Shown piece after piece: positions 11,738 to 22,895 of a stretch of DNA of 64,000 nucleotides. The stretch lies in the NCBI RefSeq assembly GCF_000002595.2, contig NC_057015.1, forward strand, positions 8,611,084-8,675,083. The letters run 5' to 3'. This DNA comes from Chlamydomonas reinhardtii. Its lineage: Eukaryota; Chlorophyta; Chlorophyceae; Chlamydomonadales; Chlamydomonadaceae. Made by a program: the position numbers and the translations under genes. Numbering within the stretch: position 1 is the stretch's first letter; the number at the start of each line of letters is the position of its first letter. The notes under the pieces were generated by a model. That model worked only from the letters and a program-made list of their open reading frames with translations, had not been told where the DNA came from and made no database searches.

Positions 11738-11986
11738 CAGTGCTCGTATCTTGTAGATGCCCTCAGGCACCCGGCATCTACACATGCGTAGATGACCCTG
11801 ACCGCGGCATCTACACTTAAGCCCCCAAGCCCCCCAAAACGTCTACGCTTCCCCCATTTTTGCGCCAAAACCGGCCAAAAACGTCTACACCTGCGTAGAT
11901 GCGCGGCACCAAACCCAAAATTTTTTCTCCGCCTTCGGCGGATTTTGGGCAGATTTCTACAGTGTAGATGGAAGATACGAGCACTG
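11738..11986. mobile_element. hAT-like MITE, 249 bp, with 8-bp target-site duplication
   Basis: Perfect 15-base terminal inverted repeats: CAGTGCTCGTATCTT at 11738-11752 and its reverse complement at 11972-11986. The element is flanked on both sides by CGGCGGCC (11730-11737 and 11987-11994), an exact 8-base duplication. An 8-bp duplication with CAGTG-type termini is characteristic of hAT transposons. There is no coding capacity, so it is non-autonomous. The interior has at least six exact GTAGATG/CATCTAC copies (11753, 11775, 11788, 11808, 11895, 11964) plus two CGTCTAC variants. A stem-loop lies at 11914-11949. It is inserted at the 3' end of the Fanzor-like gene and supplies that frame's present stop codon. 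Perfect repeats suggest recent insertion. Confidence 0.85.
11914..11949. other. Stem-loop inside the MITE
   Basis: Outer arms CCCAAAA and TTTTGGG enclose an inner stem TCCGCC-TTC-GGCGGA (11928-11942). Folding as RNA or cruciform is predicted from complementarity only. Confidence 0.5.
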
Positions 11987-13000
11987 CGGCGGCCATGGCG
12001 GCCGCTGCAGCTTGGTCGGCCGCTCGAAGCCCATCAGCTTCAGCAGGAGGAGCACACGGATCACGTTGGCGGCGGAGAGTCGCGGTTCTGGGGATGGGGA
12101 ACGGGGAGGAAGAAGAGAGTGCTCATGAGCTGTCCCAACCGTCAACCTGTCAATCAATCCGTTCCCAGTGCCCAGCCGTCCCCGCACATGCACGGTCCTC
12201 ACCCAGGTCGTCAAGCAGTCGTTGCAGACTTTGACCGACCAGGGCCGCTGCCCCTCCTTCAGCCCCCCAAGCCGCTTGATGGCCATCTCCTGACACCCGC
12301 AGTTGTAGCAGATCTGCATGGTCGGGAGGGTGGGAGGGAGGGGGGCCACACAAGGGCTTCCGCTAAAGCCAGGTATAAACCCAGCGGCCCACCCACCCAC
12401 CAGCAATTGCAATCCCACTCAACCCACCCACCTTGGAGGTCTTGTATTCATCGATGATGAACACATGCTTGGCGTAGCGCTCACGGAGCAGCTTGATGAG
12501 CCGCCCCGTCGGCGCGCGCCCGCCCCTGACGGAGATGGGGGAGCCGCCCTTCCCTCCCTGGAAGGCCCACGAACCCCACCCCACCACCACCTCCTCCTTG
12601 GGCCTGCCGCCCGTGAGCTGCTTGGCGACGCGGTGGAGCGCGCGGTCGCGCTGGATGAACGCAGCCCAGCGCTTTCGGCGGAAGGCGGAGAAGTGGTAGT
12701 GCCACAGCACGTGCACCGCGCCCCGGGGCCCCGCCTCTGCCTGCCCCGCCGCCTCCGCCTGCCCCGCCGCCTGCCCCGCCTCCTGCCCCGCCGCCTGCCC
12801 CGCCTCCTGCCCCGCCGCCCCACTGGCGAAGAGGTAGCGCAGGCGCTCTTCAAACCGGGCCGCCGACGCGGTCGCCGCCGTGGGGATGCCGCCGACGTAC
12901 GCCTGCAGGGCTGGCGCAAGCTGTGGGCGGTTTGGCTGGAGTCGTTCCAGGCCTGACATGTGCCGCCAGTGGCCCATGCTCATATGGAATCGGCCCCGCT
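11957..13000 (-). pseudogene. Fanzor/TnpB-like RuvC nuclease gene, decayed
   Basis: Three minus-strand exons are traceable: about 13000..12432, 12313..12203 and 12087..11957. Exon A reads HMSMGHWRHMSGLERLQ, then a variable Gln/Ala/Gly tandem stretch, then GGRPKEEVVVGWGSWAF and VFIIDEYKTSK. Exon B gives a zinc-ribbon: ICYNCGC ... VCNDCLTTW. Exon C starts NRD and then shows SAANVIRVLLLLKLMGF in another frame. The order DEYKTSK, CxxC, CxxC, RD-x-x-AA is the RuvC-II / zinc finger / RuvC-III layout of TnpB and its eukaryotic Fanzor relatives. Decay: no RuvC-I GxDPG exon is found upstream, an in-frame stop precedes exon A, and the RuvC-III motif is split by a frameshift after NRD. A MITE replaces the original C-terminus. 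Very likely non-functional. Confidence 0.72.
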
Positions 13001-13818
13001 TCTGGCGCCATCAACCTAGCTAGCTGCGCCGGTGTATCAGCCTGCACCACTTCTGGCTGGTTCCAAGACAAGAAGGTGGCTCTCCCTCTTTAGGGGCAAA
13101 GTGGGCTGCACCAATGCCATGTTGGTACAATGTCTGAGGCCGCAGGCTCCGAAACCACCTCACCTCCCAGACTTAACTGGGGGCGGTTTGTACAGGCACC
13201 GCCCGCCATGTGTCCAGCCACGTCCCGCTGTCAAGCATAAGCACAGCAGGGGAGCAGGCAACAAACCCAACTTTAATGTATCCGCCACATACACTGCCAC
13301 GCTATGCTCGCCAGCAAAGACCGCAAATCAGACACCGGCAGGTCTCAACATGCACGCCGTTGCCGTGCTCTCCTCCTCCACGTGGCCTTGCCTGGCCTCT
13401 CTGCTACGCACATGCACGCCGTCGCTGCTGAGCCCAGGCCCTGCACCGCCGCCGGGCCCTGCGCCGCCGCTGCCGCCGCCGCCAGGTCCTGCGCCACCGC
13501 CGCCGCCGCCGCCAGGTCCTTGGACACTTGGATGTCGCGGGCACGCCAGCCACCAAACGGAATCACCATTTGCAGGCAGAGCTGCCCGTTATTGAGTCAG
13601 GCGCCGTCCGCATTTTGCACACACCTGCAGCACATCTAACATGCCTGACAAGAATACTTCCCGATAAATACATCCATCATTCAGTGCATCTTAAGCATAC
13701 AATTATTTAGTATTCACAAATGTGCGAGGGATGGTGCCTGTGTGCACATCCGCACCCAACAGTCCGAACGTGCTAACACACCGAGCGAGCGCACTACGAA
13801 GCTCCATTTGTCAAATCC
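13001..13818. other. Intergenic with GCC-repeat tract
   Basis: Upstream side of the Fanzor-like remnant and 3' flank of the NYN gene. A (GCC)n/CCAGGTCCT tract at about 13440-13520 generates a poly-Ala minus-strand frame with no family similarity. No RuvC-I motif was found here in any frame. Confidence 0.5.
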
Positions 13819-16773
13819 TCACAGCGGCACCACCTTGTTCTTATGCCTCTTCTTTTTGTTCTTTCTCTTTTTCTTCTTCTTGCCCTTCTTGTCGTGGCCT
13901 TCATCCTCATCCTCATTGTCCTGACTCTGCGGTACTGCTGCCTGCTGCACCGCGTGCATGCCTGGCGGCAGCGCGGGCTGCCCCGCACCCGCTGGCGGCG
14001 GCACCCCTGCCGCCCCAGCTGCCGCCTGCTGCACAGCTGGCGGTGGCCCCGCCTGGCCAGCGGGAAGCGGCTGCTGCGGCGTGAATGCAAGCGACGGCAG
14101 TCGATGCCGCGGCGCCTGCTGGTGCTGCTGCTCCACAGCTTCCAGCACCCCTGCATTCCCTAGACCCCCTGCCGCCACCCCCGTCAGCCCCGCCGCGGCC
14201 CGCGCTGCCGCAGCCTCAGCCGCTGCCGCCACTTCCTCAGCCGAGAACAACAACTGAGCCGTCAGCGTCACGCCGTGCTGCCGCCTCAGCTGCGGCGCGG
14301 TGGCGGCTTGCAGATGTGACATAGCCGCTAGCAGGTCCGCCGCCTCATCTGCAGCCGCCGCTAGCAGCGTCAAGCACTGCTCGCCAGGAGCGGGCACCCG
14401 CGTGAAGCGGCACAGCACCTGCAAGCCTTGCGGGTGCTGCTGGTGCTGATGCGTATGCTTGCTTGGGGAGCCCCCGGGGCGGCGCGGCAGGCGGTAGCTG
14501 CCGAGTACCCCTGCCAGCGCGTTACACGCGTCCGCAAGGCGGTCGTGGAGGCCCCGCCCTGACGCTGCAGCGCTGAACGAGGCCCCGCCTCCCCCGTCGC
14601 CACCAGCAGCTTCCCCTAACGCTGCGTCCTCCCCTCCGGCACCATACCCGGCACCTTCAGCCGCTGCCGCTTCGTCCTCCGCACCCGCTGCCACTAGCTC
14701 CGAAGCCGCCGCTCCGTGTACCTGGTGCCCGCCCTGGTTTGGGACCCACAGCTCATCGGCGTGCAGCTGTAGGCACAGCATGCGCCGTGCCTCAAACACA
14801 GCCAGGCGCTGATCTCCAGGCAGCAGTGCCACCGGCCCCGGGTTACCAGAGGGGCCTGCCCCTGCTGCTGCGCTTGCAGGGCCCGTGGCGGCGCTTGCTG
14901 CGGGTGCACTGGACCCAGGCGGCAGCTGCACGGCGCGCAGGCACTCCGCCAGCGCTGCCGCGTCGTCGCCATCCCGCGGCGTCAACAGCAGCACACACGA
15001 GCCGCTGAAAGCGCCGAACGACGGCTCCACCAACGTTATCGCTGGCAGCGGAGCCGCGCCCCCACCCCCGGCGCCGCCACCACCGCCAGTCCCAGCGCCA
15101 CCGGCACTGCTGCAATGCGCACCACCATTGGATCCCCCTACGCCCGTGCCCGACGCTTGCAGCGCTGCCACGGCCGCCCGCAGCAGTCGCGCCGCCTGCG
15201 CGCGCGCCGCCTCGCCGCCTCGGCGCGGCCCGAAGCCCGCCAGCACCACGGACCGCGGCCCCAGCACGCCCGCCATCTGCTCATCGCCGTACGGCAACAC
15301 CACGTCTGCCACGCCGCTGGCGTCACGCAGGAAGCGGCTCCACAGCGTGGGCGGCCGCGCGTAGCCCTGCAGCACGTAAGATGACGTTCCAATGTCGTTG
15401 ACACTCGAGCGGGCAGTGTCGCGATTAGGTCCTCATCCTTCGCAGACAATGACAGACCGTGAATCCACATCACCTGCCTTGTTGTTCGGCCTTTCGCGCC
15501 TGCCCGCGCGGCCGCCGCCCTCCACACGCGACACGTTGCGTACCTGCGCCAGCAACGCTCCGCTCGCGGTGTCGTGTGTGACTAGTTCCACTGAGAAGCC
15601 CGCCGCAAGGGCGCCCTGCACACCCTCTAGGAAGTCCTCATCGCCGCTGATGAGCACAATGGACAGCTGGCCCGGGCAGCTGCGCGCCAGGTGCGCGTGC
15701 TCAGTCACAAAGTGGTGCAGCTCCTGTGGGCAGGGATTGGCAGCAGGTCAGTGGCAGTTGAGGGTATGAGGAGCATGCAACAACAGCGCCAACACCAGGG
15801 ACTGCAGCCGTGGCGTGGATTCAGCCACACAGGGGGCGTCGTACCTACCCCGCACGCGCCACCTTGCCAAGACAGCCTGCATCCACCTTCATTTGAGGAC
15901 TCAAATCTTTCATGCGAATTTGCTCAAATCACCTTTTTCAGCACCACGTCCGCGTTGCGCTTCTGGTGCACCGCCGACGCCAGCAGCAGCGTGAGGTCCG
16001 GCACCACCTGCTCCACGAAGGAGGGGTGGTCGCGCCGGATGCGGCCCAGGCTGCGCTCCGTCAGCGCCGCCACGGTCCGGAACTCGGTGCGGCCGGGGCC
16101 GTAGATGAAGTGCTTCTTCAGATACCTGAGAGTGCAACAGTGGGGGTGTGGAGGCGTGTTGGGGTGGGGTGAGGGATTCAGGGTGCGGCCGGAGGTTAGG
16201 CGATGGGTTGGGGGACAAGAGGACAACGCTCTGGGACATACTGGGGATGTTTGCCGGATAGCCCTGATTCCCTTGGAGATTGCCATGATCAAGACTGCAT
16301 GATAACGGTCAACGACAGGTGTGTACCCACCGCACGACGTTCTTGGGGGTCAACCCGGGCGCAGTGGAGAGCGGCAGACGCACGTTCTCGATGTCCCTGC
16401 ACACAAGTACCGGAAGTTTGTTTAATGCATGTAACGTTGCCCCGTCACCGTGCCTACAAGGCTACCGGAGATGTCAAATGCTGCCAGGTGCTTACCAAAC
16501 AATGAGGACGAGGTTGCGGCCGTCGGGGGGCATCGCGGCGCCGCTGAGGCGAGTGAGGGCTGTCGAAGCGCTGGTGCTGGGGGACGACTTGGGGCGCGGG
16601 GGTCCCAGAAAGTCCCGAGCCTGTTGGTCTTTTTCAGTGCCAACATCGCTGTTACCCACCACTAGCGCTTTCTCCCCAATGCCGTTTGCTGGGGCCACCT
16701 TCGAGAGCGCAGGTGTCTGTGCCTGCGCCCCAGGCTTGTCCTCAAGCGCCACCGAGCTCGCGCAATTGCCCAT
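13819..16773 (-). CDS. NYN-domain (putative ribonuclease) protein, N-myristoylation signal
   Basis: Five exons, 754 aa: 16773..16496, 16396..16331, 16125..15933, 15723..15544, 15366..13819. The start is MGNCASSV, a consensus N-myristoylation site with an adjacent palmitoylatable Cys. The NYN/PIN-like fold spans about 84-240: VLIVWDIENVRLP (first catalytic Asp region, ~88-101), LTPKNVVRYLKKHFI, and ISGDEDF (204-210), matching the conserved GDxDF acidic centre. NYN domains of the LIMK-b1/MARF1 type act on RNA. After it comes a 515-residue exon, Ala/Gly-rich with short conserved-looking blocks (LGPRSVVLAGFGPRRGG, QVLCRFTRVPAPGEQCLTLL). The tail is strongly basic (DKKGKKKKKRKNKKKRHKNK). The RNA target is unknown. 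A DNA element sits just 58 bases upstream of the ATG. Confidence 0.82.
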
Positions 16774-16830
16774 TATATGTAGCCTAGATACGATGAAAAT
16801 AAGCTTGATATGTTCATTTCTGATGCCCGT

Positions 16831-17635
16831 AGCTCGGCAGGTGCCTATGTTCGGCCACTTCGGCCAGAAGGCGCTGGGGCACACGTTAGATGCAGCCGCC
16901 TGTCTGTATATCAATACTTTTGTACTGAGTATTCATGTATCATCAAGCTGGGCAAGACCGTGCGCGCCTGGGACTGGTCGGCGATGGCCGGATTCTGGCC
17001 GACCGACCGAATTTCGGCCACCCTGCGCCTGCGGTGGCTGAGTAGATTTAAAGCTCTGTTACAGCTTGAAATACATCCTATATGCCTTGGAAGGTATTCT
17101 GACTATTGTCAGGCGACTCAGAAGCGTTCCATCGGACGCATGCTCGCGCCAAGACATGTTCTGCGTGCGTGTGATCCCCAAACACACATCCGGGCCCCAA
17201 CGCCACCAATAGTGTTCGCTAAGGTGCCCTAGGGTCCATATCAGCGGTTTGGGGGCCCTAGCCGCACACACGCCGCCCGCAGCACCCTCCCCGAGCCCGG
17301 CGATGCTGACGAAACGTCGGGGGTAACTCGTCGGGGCCCTTCACTGGGACGCCAACAGTGCTGGGCAACCTCAAACAGTATACTATAAGATATGCGCACA
17401 ATAGCGAGGGTTTAAATGGGCCGACTGTGTTGAAAACGCAGGTGGCCGAAACCGCGATGGGTGCCGAAATGGGGTTTGGCCATGCACGCTTGTTTTGCAC
17501 CGCTAACCAGCCAGGGCTTACATTTAAGTTACATGTAAGTAATATCCACACCGGCGTGACCATACTCTGGCTGTGCGCGCCAGTCAACCGACTGGCCGAA
17601 ATTGGGCCGCCCGGGAATTAGGCACCTGCCGAGCT
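16831..17635. mobile_element. Non-autonomous DNA element with 17-18 bp inverted repeats and TA flanks
   Basis: AGCTCGGCAGGTGCCTA at 16831-16847 recurs as its exact reverse complement at 17619-17635, 805 bases end to end. One more base each side extends the match, and TA borders both ends, as with TA-targeting (Tc1/mariner-like) elements. Internally, TTCGGCC/GGCCGAA motifs recur near both ends (16850, 16861, ~17013, ~17440, ~17593), resembling subterminal binding repeats. No transposase frame is present. It fills most of the space between the NYN gene and the LRR gene, so it probably contributes to both upstream regions. The family assignment is tentative. Confidence 0.6.
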
Positions 17636-17861
17636 AGTTCCATCAATGCTGGATTGCTGCAGTTGCAATGCCAACAAATCGTAATTCTTTCGAAGTGACT
17701 AGTTGGACAAACCGGACCGAGTTCGGGCTCAGTCTTGCGGCCAGTTTCTGGGATGATTGCATGGGGCCGCAAAACCCTGGTCAAGTTTGAGGTCGCCTAA
17801 TTCCGATGGTCTATCAAATTTTCTTAGAACTTTATATGGTACACTTAGAAATATCATACCC

Positions 17862-20800
17862 ATGAGCGATACCTGCACGGAGGCTGCACAGCCTCCCCTT
17901 CATTTCGACTTGACTGAGCGAGTTTGCAACCTGCTATCATGTGAAGTTACCCTTAAGGCACTGCGTGCATCCAGCCGCGAGCTTAGGTCGCTGGCCCAGA
18001 AGCAAGTGCGCGTCCTTCGGCCAAAAGCCGGCCAGCGAGCGAGCGGAGGTTGTGTGGATCTCGCTGTCATATCCGAAAAGTAAGACCCTTGAAGTGCGCT
18101 GGTGGGTGTCGCCAGCGCATGTCGGCCGGCGCCTTTATGGTCGTTGGAGCTACGCATGCGTGGGGCGAAGTCGCGCTGCGAGCAGCAACTGATGCTTGCG
18201 ACGATGGTAATTGCTACCATAGGTTTCCTTGCATCGAGACGCTGGACCTGCGCGGCGTCGCCGGCCTCGTGCGCGACGACGCGCTTGCAGCGACTCCAAG
18301 AATCTCGAAGCTCTCGACGCTAGTGTTGGACAGCTGCCGCCACGTTACGGACGACGGTTTGAAACAGCTAAGCACATCTGTGCAGACGCTCAGCTTGCGC
18401 CACTGTTCCCAGGTGCGGGCGCCTGCGACCCACATCCATCGTTGTTAACCGGCATGCAACACCCTTCGCACCAGCACGCACAGCCGGCTAGCAGGTGCTT
18501 ATGCGTTGCAGATTACCCTGGCAAATGTATTCATGCAGCTGGCTTTCGTCCGTCGCTGAAGGCAACAGGTCCCGACGGACTGCTGCTGCTGCTGCAGGTC
18601 ACTTGGGGCGGCCTCCGCAACCTCGGGCACCTGCAGCATCTCTCCACGCTCAACATTACTGGCATCAAGCTACAGGGCGCGACGGGAGCGCCACTGGGTG
18701 GGCCAGCGCCGCAGCCCGTTGCTGCTGCAGGGGGGCAGCCGGAGGCCGTCGCCGCGGCGCCGGCAGGCCCGCATCAGGCGGGGGCAGATGCTGCCATGGG
18801 CGGGCCGGGTGGCCCGCAGGGCATGGCAATGGCTCCGGGCTCCTTCACGCCCGACGCCGCGCTGTGCAAGGTGCGGCTTTCCGACAGGTCGACCCGAGAC
18901 TCAAGAAGCCACCCGGTGGTGGCCTACTGGCCATGAGGCCACAGCGAAGCTGCGCCGGAGGCCACTCACCCGGCGTGCGAACACACGCTCACTCATACAC
19001 CTCCTGCACCTCCTATGCTCCCTCACTGTCGCAGGTTCTGCAGCAGCTGGACTCCCTCACGCTGGGCGACCCCATGTCACTGTCCTTCATCGCGGACCGG
19101 CTCGTGGTGCGTTGGCAAACTCCCGTGCGGTCGTGGTGCCCTGGGCGGTGGGCCCTGTGTTTCAAGATCCGGTAGTTGGTGCGCGGCAGATGCCGGGACG
19201 CGGCACCATACATGGACCCAACTCAAAGTCCCAGCTGCTGCCTCATGTGCGCATGTGTGCGGTGTGTCATGACTCACAGGTGGAGGGACTGGCGGCGGCG
19301 CGGCCGCTCCGGCTCAACCACCTGGATCTGTCGGGCTGCATCGACCTGACCGACTGGGGTGAGAGGCACTGTGGACTGAGTCACGAGCCTTCAACATGCC
19401 GGTATACCGAAACAGCAGACTAGCATGTCTGCGGCCGCGGCTGCCTCATGACACTTCAGCCGCCGCTACGCGCATCGCGCACACTTTTGCACCAGCGCCA
19501 CTTCCCCTTTGCAAACTTCCAGCCCCCTCCCAACCCCCTCCAACCCCCTCCAAACCCTTCCCGCCGCAGCCGTGCACGAGCTGTGCGGCGCCATGCCCTC
19601 CCTCACCAGCCTCAGCCTGCAGTCCTGCGTGCGCCTCACCAACGCCGCGCTGCTGGAGTTGCCGCGCCTGCCCCGCCTGCGCCACCTCAACCTGCGCGGC
19701 TGTCTGCAACTCAGCGACGCGGGCCTGGCGGCGGGGCTGTCGGGGCTGGTCGCGCTAGAGGTGCTCAACCTGCAGGGCTGCACAGCCGTCACAGGTGAGG
19801 GTCAGGGGGGCTGGGGAGTGGGGGCGAGGGGCCAAGGACAGGTTGCATGTGGGCTAGGGGGAGCGAGGTGGTGTGGAGGGGCCGGGGTTCATGAGGCCAT
19901 CGAGGTTAGAACCGGGGTGATAGGAGCGGTGCGAGAGCCGAGTCCCGCGACGCGAGGTCCCGTCCCAGTCGTTGCCCTGAAGCTCGTCCTGGTGAACACG
20001 GGGCGTGGGCTTGCGGAGGACACCGCTCACATGACCCCACGTGATCCCGGTGGTCTCCACCTGGCTCTGATACCCCTCACCACATACACACAAACGCATA
20101 GTAAATCCTCGCCACACCATCAACTTGGTTTGGTTCAGTTTGGGCTGGTAATTACAACCACCTACCCCCTCAACCCGCGCCTGTCGTAGGCTCCTGCCTG
20201 GTGGACCTGGCCCCCTGCCGGCGGCTGGCGGACCTGAACGTGTCCCACTGCGCCGCCTTCAGCAGCCTGGAGCCGCTGAGGGGGCTGCGCGGCCTGACGC
20301 GCCTGGCCGTCAGCCACTGCGCCAAGCTGAGTGTGGCGGGCATCACCGCGCTCACGGCGCTGAGCGGCCTCACGGAAGTGCGGGTGAGGAGGAAGAGGTG
20401 GGGGGGGGTAGGGGGGGATGGGAGGGGGGTATGTTGTTAACGTAGTTTAGCACAGTTCCAAAGGAAGGGGAGGAGGAAGGGTGGAGGGGAGAGAAGGGAA
20501 GGGTGCCGCGCTCTGGGTGCTGGAGGACGTGGCATTGCGGGTAGGTGCTGGCATGTAGCGGGCAGCCTCAACGCGATTTGTGCAATCGGTCATGTCCACA
20601 ACTCCTTTCAGCCCTCACCGCTGGCCTCCCACCTCGCAACCCCACCCCACACCCCGCTCGGCAGGCCAGCCACCTGCGCAACCTGGCCGCACCGGGCGGC
20701 GGCAACGGCGGCGCGGCGGCGGCGCTGTCCACTGAGCAGCTGGCGGCCATGTCCTCGCTAGCGCAGCTGCAGGTGAGGGGGCGGGGGCGGGTGTTGTGCG

Positions 20801-22813
20801 GGTGCGGGTGCGGGTGGTTGCGTGGGTGTGGGTGCGGGTTCGGGTGGTTGGGTGGTTGTGTGGTGTAGGTGTGGGTGTATGTGGGCGGGGTCATGGTGGC
20901 GGCGCCGGTTGGGCTTGGTGGTCTTGGGAGAGCGCACAGCGGCGCCCGCCACCGTGCCACGTATCACGGACACCGTGTTTACACATACACACATGCGCAC
21001 GTCCTCACATACACGCGCGCACAGGCTCTGGACTTGTCGTACTTCTCCCACCCGGGCGGCTTCCCCGCGGGCCTGCTGGACGCGGTGGCGGGGCTCTCGC
21101 GCCTCACGCGGCTGTGCCTGGCGGGCTGCGGCGGCCTGGCGGCGGACGCGCCCGCCGGCCTGGGCTTCCTCAGCGGGCTGCGGCACCTGGAGGAGCTGGA
21201 CCTGGGCGCGTGGCAGGTGGGGAGCGGGTTGCGTGGGCTAAAGCGCACAGCGGGTGAGGGGAGGGGGCAACGCGACGGAGGTGGGGTTCGGGGGCTGGAA
21301 ACGTGGCGGTGTAGGAGGGAAAGGGCTGTAGGCTGTTGCAGAAGTTGCTGGCGGTGTAAGAGCATGGTGTAAGAGGTAGGGGGACTGGCAGAGGCTGCTC
21401 GACAGAAACACAGGTGTGTGACGCACAGGTGCTTCCCTCCCAATCCGTCCAGGAGGTGGACCCGCAGCAGCTGACCTGCCTGGCGGGCGCCACAGCGTTG
21501 CGGCGGTTGGTCGTGTCACGGTTGGGCAACCGCCACGCTAACGGTTGCTTTGACGGCTGCGACTGCAACGGCTCACCCAGCTCCTCGGTCACGCCCAGTC
21601 TGGCCAGCAGCGCGGCGAGCTCCCCCGATCGATCCGAGGCGGCCGCAGGTGTCGGCGGTGCCAGCCTGGTGCCGGCGGCGGCGGCCGCGGCGGCGGCGGA
21701 GCGCCGGGCTGCGGTGGCCGCGGCGTCGCGTGCGGCGTCGGCGGCGCTGGCTGCGGCGGCGTCAATAGTAGCGGAGGCTGCGGTGGCGGCGGCGGTGGGC
21801 GAGGATGCCGGTGCGGAGGCGCAGCTACGAGAGGGTTTCGCAGGCGGCGTGAGCGCTAGCAGCGCTGCCTACAGTGACAGCAGCAGTGGTGGCGGCGGTG
21901 AGGCGTTTGACGCCTGCCGCGCTGTGCGCCGGCGGTCGCGGCCCCAGCGGAGCGACAGCAGCCTGCAGCACGCCTCATCCTGGGCTGTGGAGACGCAGGC
22001 AGAGGCGGATGCGGCGGTGGCGGCCGCCGCCGCCGCTGACGCCACCATGGATGCCCTCGCGCGGCAGATGGCGGCAGTGGGCATCTCCTGCCGTTGCGGC
22101 CGCCGCGGCTGCGGCGCGGCCATGGGTGCCGACAGCGCCAACGCCAGCAGCAGCGCAGGCGCAGCCAACACCAGTGGCGTCATTGCGGCCGCTTGTGCCG
22201 CCGCAGCGGCTGCGGCGCGGGCCGCCGCCGCGGAGGCGGAGCTGGCGGCGACGTCAGCCGCTGCCGCCGCCGCTGCAGACACCCACCTCCGACACGCCAA
22301 GGATGACGTCGGCGCCTGTGACCCGCAGTGCACCGGTGCCGCCGCAAGCGGTCCTGGCGCCGTAGACGCCGTCGCTCACATCGATGGCGGCGGCGGCGGC
22401 GCCGCCGCCGCCATCCCTGATGACGCGGGTTTGAAGCGGGCTCTTTCCAAGGTGCCACCGGTGCAAGCGCCGCGCCCCTTCCTGAACCTGACTAGTGACG
22501 GCCCCTCGCCGGCAACGGGGGCGGTGCTGGCGGAGGCAGGCCTGCCGCCGCTGGCTGTGCCGCTGACGCCGCGGCCGGGTCTGGACGGGGCGCTGGGGCA
22601 CCTGACCAGCCTTACGGCGCTGACCGAGATCCAGCTTGAGGGTGAGTGCGTTGTGTGGGGCACAGGGCAACTGGGAGTAGGGGGTGCTGTGTGCCGCAGG
22701 TGATCTGCAGGTAGCGCATCGCTGAAAGGTGTTTTCGCGCCTTGCTCAACAGTCCGCCTGGTTGTAGGCTCAGCAACTCCAGCCTTGAAAGGTACTACGG
22801 TACCCCCAACATG

Positions 22814-22895
<82 letters not shown>

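Noticed and set aside
11738-11986. CRISPR-like array from the repeated GTAGATG units
   Set aside because: Units are 7 bases, occur in both orientations with irregular spacing, and sit within transposon inverted repeats.
13345-13569. Ala-rich minus-strand frame as first exon of the Fanzor-like gene
   Set aside because: It lies on a GCC-repeat tract, has no RuvC-I motif and no phase-compatible junction to exon A.
21869-22458. Long opposite-strand frames across LRR exon 10
   Set aside because: Mirror frames of a GC-rich Ala-coding region, with no independent start or domain evidence.
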